From Zingiber officinale (taxonomy: Eukaryota > Streptophyta > Magnoliopsida > Zingiberales > Zingiberaceae), in assembly GCF_018446385.1 (NCBI RefSeq), contig NC_055993.1, positions 69,332,631 to 69,396,630 on the forward strand: DNA of 64,000 bases. Reading direction: 5' to 3'. The first letter of the stretch is position 1. Every line of letters starts with the position of its first letter. Shown here one piece after another: positions 56,941-64,000 of this stretch. Both the position numbers and the translations under genes were made by a program. The notes below the pieces were generated by a model, which saw nothing but the letters and a program-made list of their open reading frames with translations, was not told where the DNA came from and made no database searches.

Positions 56941-57250
56941 TAGCACTAATTTGCACAGATTATTCATTCAACTTGTAATTCATTTATTCTGTTCTCTTTT
57001 ATTCTTTTGTGCTGTCAACGTTGTAAAGAGGCTACTCTGCCCAGAGGAGATCGTCAGATATTGAGCTATACTTTCCTTGGATTAGCAATCCCCTGATTGT
57101 AAACCAAGTAACTCTTTTGTGTCTGCTTTTAATTAGTCTCTATTTTTTTATTACAAGTTTTATTATTAGTTAAAAATCTGAGAAAGGTGTGATTTAGCTT
57201 TTCAAGGTAATTCACCCCTCCCCTCTTGCCGGCCTCCAAAGGGACCAACA

Positions 57251-57413
57251 AAAGGAACCTTCGAAAATGAACCAAATATATCTTTGGCATCTAAGGCTTG
57301 GTCATATTAACTTGAGTAGGATTTAAAGGCTAATAACCGATGGACTCTTGGGTTCATTAGTGTTGGAAAACTTTCCAACTTGCGAATCTTGCTTGGAAGG
57401 TAAAATGACCAAG
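57251..57413 (+). pseudogene. C5: copia pre-integrase fragment
   Basis: A plus-strand frame reads MNQIYLWHLRLGHINLSR, a stop, then NFPTCESCLEGKMTK, the zinc-binding pre-integrase domain. It is very close to C3 at 50110-50255. The left edge abuts the C4 LTR and the right edge the G2 LTR; it is a remnant that G2 inserted into. Confidence 0.85.
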
Positions 57414-57539
57414 TGTAACGCCCGAAAATTCTCGAAACTGCATTATAAATATTCTATGATTTTTCTGGAATTTTTAGATATTTTTCCGGAATTTTTCGAG
57501 TAGCGGAAGCAGCAAAAATAATTAGAACCGCAAAATAGC

Positions 57540-57612
57540 TTAGGCGGGAATCGAACCCGGAACCTCTCGGATCCGATAACTTTTAGTTAGCCTTAGTAAC
57601 CGGTGAACCCAG
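57540..57612 (-). other. tRNA-like segment, antisense in G2 LTR
   Basis: On the minus strand CGGGTTCGATTCCCG is a perfect T-arm and includes the pol III B box GGTTCGATTCC. About 45 bases upstream TGGGTTCACCGG resembles an A box. The acceptor stem does not pair, so this is not a working tRNA. G1 has a related segment at the same LTR position. Confidence 0.55.
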
Positions 57613-59239
57613 CAGGGCCATGCTGAAAGAAAGAGGAATCAATTATATTTATATTAGAGTTGGGTTCAATTATCCACTTAATATAAATAGAAAATTTAAG
57701 TGGGGTTGGGTTTATTTTTGTTTGGTTCGGCACTTTCTTCTCCTCACCCTAGCCCTCACGCCGCCCCCTTCTCTTCTCTTCTCCTTGTCTCGGAGCCAAC
57801 CACCAGCCACCTAGGGTTCCACCCATAGGGCCATAGGAGGACCTTCCGGCGACGATTTCGGCACGAGAACGTTCCCCTCCGCGAGAAGAACACGTAGGCG
57901 CGAGAGGATCGTCGAGAAGATCGTCTCCACCGGAATTATAGCGAATAGAATTGTAAGGAATTAGTGTACGAGGTAAGAAACCCCTCACCTGCAGTATAAG
58001 TAGCTCCGTTTGGGTTTTCTATGCATTAGTTTAGCTATATGCAGATTTTTATCGACGCATATCGTGAAATTGACCCTCCTCGCAGGTTTAGGGATTTAGT
58101 GAGCACTTCTAGATGGGTCGGACACGTAATCCCTCTTCAGTGGGGGGTTTCTAGACGTTGTCGGGTGCCTAGAAGTGGTCTCCCTAATAGAGAGGAGAGT
58201 TGGGGCACACTAAGTGTTCGATAAAATAGCTAGTTAAGTAAAAATGCAAATTAGGCATTTTAACAACTCAATTGAATGCATTAGAAGCATCTAAATTAGT
58301 AAATCAGTTTATTCTAGCTTATATGGGACTACGGTCCAATGGGTGGGCTCCCACAGTCGCCTCTGGGTTCAGACAACCTAGCTCTAGGTTCAGATAACCT
58401 AGAAACAGCAATTTAGAACAGTTTAGCTATATTCAGTATTTTACTTTTCAGTTGGCACTGTACTGGATTAGATATCCATTGGGTTGGACTCCCACAGTCG
58501 TCCCTAGGTTCAGATAACCTAGTAAACCCTACTAAATTCGGGACTTGCAAACCCGGGTTTAGTTAGGGATGCGCGCACAGTAAGTACAGTTGTCGGGCCC
58601 AACAGCACATGATTATTATTTTGATCTACTATGCTATTAGTTTTCAAAACTCATAAAATCAGTTATGTTAGTTGAGTTTGATTTCAGCTTCAGGTTAGCT
58701 TCAGTTAGCTTAGTTCTCTATTATTGTTCTATGTGATTAGCTTGCTATGCCATGTTTCAGCTTACATGTTCAGTTATTTCAGTTTATGCTTGCAACCATA
58801 GTATGTCATGCCAGTACATGTTTTCAAATAGCATTCTTTAAAAGCATGTTTGCATCGTTGCATGTTTTAGTGAGGTAGTTGGTTTCTTACTAAGCTTTAA
58901 GCTTACAGATTCTATTTTCCTTATACTGCAGATAAAGGTAAAGGGAAAAAGGACTAGCAGAGGAAGCTGGAGTTCAATGCAAAGATGGTGTGTGTGGCAG
59001 GAACTTGGAATAAAAGATCCTTAGGGGATCTAGCAAGCTTAAACAATTGAACCTTTAGTATTTCTATTGTCATGCACTTTTAATTGTTAAATGCTACGAA
59101 CTAGTAAACCATGCTTTATATCCAGTTTAGAATGCTAGCTTTATGTCATTAGAATATATTCTATGGATTGTATAAGTGAAATGTGAGATTTTGGCACGCT
59201 AGAGTGCTGAAATCAGAGTTTTAGGGTGAAATCAGAACC

Positions 59240-59605
59240 CAGATCGGTCTACAGACCGATCAGAGTCGAGTTGTGCCATTGGATCAGTCAGCTGACCGAT
59301 CCATGCGCGAACAGAGAGTTGGCGTCTGTTATGGATCGGTCAGCCGACCGATCCATGTGAGAACAAAGAGCACAGACGCTCACTGATCGGTCAGCCGATC
59401 GATCAGTGAGCAACTGGATCGGTCTACCGACCGATCAGTGTGCTCCTGGATCGGTCGGTAGACCGATCCAGCCGCGTACAGAAGCGACAGCTTATGGATC
59501 GGTCAGCCGACCGATCCAGAGGGTTGTTTCCGTGCCAATATCAAGCTGGATCGATCACTGGATCGATCCGACAGGCCAATCGATCCATGGATCGATTGAA
59601 ATGCC
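59240..59605. repeat. GATCGGTC hairpin array in G2 LTR
   Basis: About nine hairpins with four-base loops (TACA, AGCT, AGCC, TACC, GGTA, ACTG, CATG). Two are altered on both arms: GATCGATC-ACTG-GATCGATC and AATCGATC-CATG-GATCGATT. The family is that of the C1/C2 copia LTRs. Confidence 0.9.
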
Positions 59606-59819
59606 TGATTATAGCTAGCAGGTCATCTGAGAGGCATAGGTTCTCTTCCCTAGCATGTGTACAACTCCTAGGTACACCTAGAATGTTAAGTTCAGATTGT
59701 ACAGTAATCAGCTTAGCAAAATTTTAATCAATCCAGATTTTTTGCAATAGTAATTTAGCACAGCATTACGTAACGATCGGCCTCGCAGCCTAGTCAGTAG
59801 GAGGCGGGTCGTTACAGAG

Positions 59820-59831
59820 TGGTATCAGAGC
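59820..59831 (+). other. G2 primer binding site (tRNA-Met)
   Basis: TGGTATCAGAGC, three bases after the LTR end. Confidence 0.92.
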
Positions 59832-60040
59832 AGTGTTCCATACTTCCTACACACACATCAGCATTGAACCTGCAGCTTCCAAGTAAGAATACTTCTACTT
59901 TATTTATGTTTCTTGCTTTCTTGTTATAGTTCATAGATAACTGATGCATGTTAGTATGTGATAGTAGATAACATGATAGCAATAGTTATACAATTATAAT
60001 TGTATTAGTTATGCATGCCCTGTCCTCCATGTCTTTAGAA

Positions 60041-63000
60041 ATGGCACGAGGACGCCCAGCTAGAAAGACACCAGCTACTGAGCCCCAGCATTCTCCCCCA
60101 GACCTTACAGCGTTAGTGGCTCAGTTACAGCAGCAGCTAGCTGAACAGCAACAGGAGATAGGCACCCTCAGGGCTAATCAACAGAATACCCCCACAATCA
60201 CCCCGGAACCAAATCTGACGACTCCAGTGGTCTTAGAGGTTCCACCAGTCTAGCCTACAACACTAGTAGCCCCAGCAACAGAGGCAAGGAGAGAAGCCTA
60301 TCTGATCTAGTGGCAGAGAGTCAAGCCAGAGAACTTCTCAGGCACTAGTGAACCATGGGATGCACAAGCCTGGTTCAAAACACTGGAGAGTACGATGGAG
60401 CTTCTGGACTCGCCAGAACACGAGAAGGTGAAGTGTGCCTCCTTCTGCTTGACAGGGGATGCACGCATGTGGTGGGAGAGAATCAGAGCGAAGCGCCCAG
60501 TGAACCAGATGTTGTGGGCTGACTTCGAGAAGGAGTTCTTTGAGGAATTCTTTCACATGCGGGTCACGAACCGCCACTACGACGAGTTCACAAAGTTTCG
60601 TCAGGGCAACCTTTCAGTGGAGGAAGCCGTGAAGAAATTCAACAGGTTGGCTCGTCTATGCCCAGAACTAGTCAGCACAGAAAAAGAACGAGTCCGGTTG
60701 ATGCTCAAGATGCTGAGGCCAGAAATAGCAATGAACGTGGTTGGCGGCATCCACAGGCCGCAAACCACCGAAGAACTAGTCAGCAGCGCCATGACCACTG
60801 AGCACCACCAGAATAGTATCAAGCAGCAGAAGCAAATCCTCTCAGAACCTAAGGGTCAAGGAGGCTCAGGTACCCAGAAGCAGCAGGGCCACAACTCTCA
60901 TGGCTCTAACTGGAAAGGGAACTCCAGCAACAAGCGCAAACCAGGGAGTTACCCAAAAGGAGGACTAGCCAGCAAGCAGCCCAGTTATCCAAAGTGTGTT
61001 ACTTGTGGGAAATTCCATCCTGGAGTTTGTCGTAAGGGCACACGAGGATGCTTTGAATGTGGACAAGAAGGGCACATGGCTAAGCAGTGCCCAAACAAGA
61101 CCAGTCTTCCTCAGCCACAGCCGATTCAGTATGGAGGCCAGCCAGCACAGTTGCAACAGATGCAGGCCGCTCTAGATGGTCCACACATCAGCCAGGGCAG
61201 ATTAGAAGCCCCTCCAGCTATGACCAATGCGAGGATCTACTCACTCACCAGAGAGGACGTAGCAAATGCCTCGACAGTTGTTACAGGTCAGATTAGTATT
61301 TTTCAGCAAATAGCAACTGTCTTATTCGATACTGGGGCAACCCATTCTGATATAGCCAGGGCATTCGCAAACAAGTTAGCAATACCTCCAGAGGTACTCA
61401 GTAGTCAGTTTCTGACGACACTACCTTCAGGAAAAATTATGGCATCCACGCACTGGCTCAGAGCAGTGCCAGTCATTATAGCAGACAGAGAACTCTTTTG
61501 TGATCTGATAGTGCTAAATATGACTGACTACGATGTCATCCTTGGAATGGACTTCTTGATCAGATACGGTGCTTCCATCGAGTGCCGTAAGCAGAAAGTC
61601 ATATTCCAACCTGAAGCAGAAGCACAGTTCGAATTCGTCGGAGAACCCAAAAGAAAGGCCAAGAAGCTTCTCTTAGCTCTGAAGGCACAGAAATTGATGG
61701 ACTCAGGATGTACGAGATTTCTAGCACATGTAGTCAGCATCAATCAGAACAAGGACCAACAGCTAGCAGAGGTCCGAGTCGTATGTGACTACCCAGCAGT
61801 CTTCCCTGAAGAGTTACCAGGCCTAGCACCAGACAGGGAGATCGAATTTGAGATAGAGCTCATTTCCGGTACAAATCCTATCTCCGAAGCACCTTACCGC
61901 ATGGCTCCAGCAGAACTGAAGGAACTTCATGAGCAACTACAGGAGCTGCTTGACAAGGGCTTCATACGTCCTAGTCACTCACCATGGAGAGCACCTGTTT
62001 TGTTCGTGAAGAAGAAAGACGGGAGCATGCGCCTGTGTATAGACTACCGGGCACTGAACCAGGTCACAATCAAGAACAGGTATCCTCTTCCCAGAATAGA
62101 TGACCTGTTCGATCAGCTAAAGGGAGCAACAGTGTTCTCTAAAATAGACCTCAGATCAGGTTATCATCAGGTGAAGGTTAAGGAAGGGGATATAACCAAG
62201 ACAACATTCAGGACCAGATACGGACATTATGAGTTCGTAGTCATGCCCTTTGGCGTGACAAATGCTCCAGCTACTTTCATGGACCTTATGAACAGAGTAT
62301 TCAGGGAATATTTAGATAAGTTTGTCATCGTGTTCATCGATGATATTCTTATCTATTCAGGAACTCAGGAAGAACACGCAGAGCACCTGAGAACAGTATT
62401 GCAGACCCTTCAGCAGAACCAGTTATATGCCAAGTTCACAAAATGTGAATTTTGGTTAGATCAGGTGTCCTTCCTGGGTCACATCATCTCAAAGGATGGT
62501 ATCATGGTAGATCCCAGTAAAATAGAAGCAGTGAATAACTAGAAAAGACCCAAGAACGCCAGTAAGATTAGAAGCTTTCTGGGATTAGCAGGTTACTACA
62601 GGAAATTCGTAGAGGACTTCTCCAGGATAGCCTCCCCACTGACAGCTCTTACCAGAAAGAACAGAAAATTTCAGTGGACAGAGGACTGTGAGAACAGTTT
62701 CAGCGAGCTGAAAAGGAGATTGACCAGTGCTCCTATTCTAGCTTTACCAGAAAATACAGACAGCTTCGACATTTACAGTGATGCCTCTAAGTTGGGACTA
62801 GGAGCAGTGCTGATGCAAGATGGCAAGGTAATCGCCTACGCCTCCAGACAACTCAAGGATTATGAGAGGAACTACCCCACTCATGACCTTGAGCTTGCAG
62901 CAGTGGTGTTCGCTCTCAAAATTTGGAGACATTACTTGTATGGAGCTCAGTGCAGGGTGTATACAGATCATCAGAGTCTGAAGTATTTCTTCACTCAGAA

Positions 63001-64000
63001 GGATCTGAATATGCGACAGCGCAGATGGCTAGAATTGGTCAAAGACTATGACATAGATATCCTCTACCACCCAGGAAAAGCGAATAAGGTAGCAGACGCC
63101 CTCAGCAGAAAGTCCAGCGCTACCCTACAATCTTTAGCAGCCATGTCACCGCCCCTACAGAAGGAGATCTCACATTTCGGTCTCGAACTCATAGTCGGAC
63201 AGCTCTCTACTATGACATTAGAGTCTACCTTGCTTGGTGACATCCAGACAGCTCAGGAGCAGGATCCTGAAATTCAGAGAATCAAGCAAGGTATAGCAGA
63301 ATCAGAAGGTGGAGAGTTCAGAATATCAGATAGCGGGGTGTTGTATTTCGGTGACAGGCTATGTGTTCCAGATCAGGAGGAACTACAGAGGAAAATCCTA
63401 GATGAGGCTCATAAGACTCCCTATGCGATGCATCCTGGCTCCACCAAAATGTACCAGGACTTGAAGAAACATTTTTGGTGGCCTGGGATGAAGAGGGACA
63501 TCGCTCGATATGTCAGCACCTGCCTAACCTGTCAGAGGGTTAAGGCAGAACATCAGAGACCAGGAGGAGTTTTGCAGCCCATCCAGATCCCAGAGTGGAA
63601 GTGGGAGGATATTTCCATGGACTTCATAGTGGGATTACCCAGGACCACAAATGGTTTTGATACCATCTGGGTAATAGTCGACAGGTTGACTAAATCAACC
63701 CACTTCCTAGCTATCAGAATATCCTATTCCATGGAACAGCTAGCTCAGTTGTATCTCAAGGAGATCGTTAGATTACATGGAGTCCCACGAACCATTATTT
63801 CAGACAGAGATAGTAGATTCACATCACACTTCTGGGAGTGTGTACAGTCAGCTTTGGGCACGAAGTTAAAGTTTAGCACAGCCTTCCATCCGCAGACAGA
63901 TGGACAGACGGAGCGAGTAAATCAGGTACTCGAGGATATGCTCCGAGCATGTGCCCTAGATTTCAAGGGAAGTTGGTGCAAATATCTGAGTTTAGCAGAA
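60041..64000 (+). pseudogene. G2 gag-pol, three in-frame stops, cut by window end
   Basis: One reading frame from ATG 60041 carries everything in order: gag capsid ([21 protein letters not shown]), a Cys/His cluster and a zinc knuckle [14 protein letters not shown] (about residue 337), protease FDTGATHS (about 430), RT with [10 protein letters not shown] and FIDDILIYS (about 765), RNase H with [10 protein letters not shown] (about 912), integrase with an HHCC zinc domain (about 1123-1160) and the first DDE residues in SMDFIVGLP and ISDRDSRF. Stops at 60251-60253, 60308-60310 and 62540-62542 break it: the first two are probably CAG to TAG, the third TGG to TAG. No frameshift is seen, so the copy is otherwise well preserved. 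The start matches G1. Confidence 0.93.

Larger units (their letters stand above)
56343..57250 (+). repeat. C4 3' LTR (copia)
   Basis: 908 bp from TGTTGGAAACCC to GGGACCAACA, with 6-bp inverted ends (TGTTGG/CCAACA). It holds GC-rich GGGCGCCCGG hairpins (56770-56925) and a TATA box (56933-56940). It is unlike the other LTRs in the window. Confidence 0.88.
57414..59816 (+). repeat. G2 5' LTR
   Basis: 2403 bp from TGTAACGCCCG to GTCGTTACA, three bases before the primer site. It holds the tRNA-like segment (57540-57612), two copies of a GGTTCAGA.AACCTAG-type repeat near 58360-58520, and the GATCGGTC array (59240-59605). Confidence 0.88.
57414..64000 (+). mobile_element. G2: Ty3/gypsy element (Tekay/Del-like), cut by window end
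   Basis: 5' LTR, tRNA-Met-type primer site and gag-pol on the plus strand, running past the window end within integrase. The chromodomain expected in this lineage and the 3' LTR are outside. It is closely related to G1. Confidence 0.92.

Noticed and set aside
57540..57612. A functional tRNA gene
   Set aside because: The T-arm is perfect, but acceptor and anticodon stems do not form a proper cloverleaf.

Overview
This window is plant nuclear DNA built almost entirely from LTR retrotransposons. The evidence is tRNA-Met- and tRNA-Asp-type primer binding sites, Ty1/copia and Ty3/gypsy proteins, Athila-type and sirevirus-type env-like third ORFs, and long TG...CA LTRs with 5-bp target duplications. 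I see no host gene, rRNA gene or functional tRNA gene. A large-genome seed plant is certain in kind; I would guess a monocot but cannot prove it.

Layout, with labels used below. C0 (1-1012, +) is the 3' end of a copia element with a truncated LTR. It is fused to the RT/RNase H piece of an old minus-strand gypsy element, G1. A1 (1375-10997, +) is an Athila-type element with gag-protease and an intact env-like ORF but no RT, RNase H or integrase. G1 resumes at 10998-11428 and 30140-33210 (gag, primer site, LTR). It is split by A2 (11429-30134, -), a second non-autonomous Athila-type element. A2's left LTR is in turn split by C1 (12896-24338, -), a sirevirus-like copia element with gag, pol and env-like ORF. 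Background sequence at 33211-33673 and 54862-55690 is split by copia element C3 (33679-54856, -), whose left LTR is split by C2 (34210-45866, -), a relative of C1. C4 (about 55691-57250, +) is a 3' copia remnant with a full LTR. C5 (57251-57413, +) is a sliver of copia integrase. G2 (57414 to the window end, +) is a gypsy element related to G1, with 5' LTR, gag and pol.

The most interesting signal is not a gene. Arrays of short hairpins recur in the LTRs of unrelated elements. There are three families: GATCGGTC-N4-GACCGATC, GGCCGTGT-N3..6-ACACGGCC, and a GGGCGCCCGG family. In the first, the four-base loop is constant in length but free in sequence, and several hairpins carry matched changes in both arms. 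The GATCGGTC family is shared by copia and gypsy LTRs. G1 and G2 carry different families in the same LTR position. Arrays lie directly upstream of a TATA-like box in three LTRs, and also upstream of the env-like ORF inside A1, C1 and C2. Other notable points are a conserved intron at the start of the C1/C2 env-like ORF, an in-frame TAG between gag and protease shared by C1 and C2, and an antisense tRNA-like segment near the start of both gypsy LTRs.
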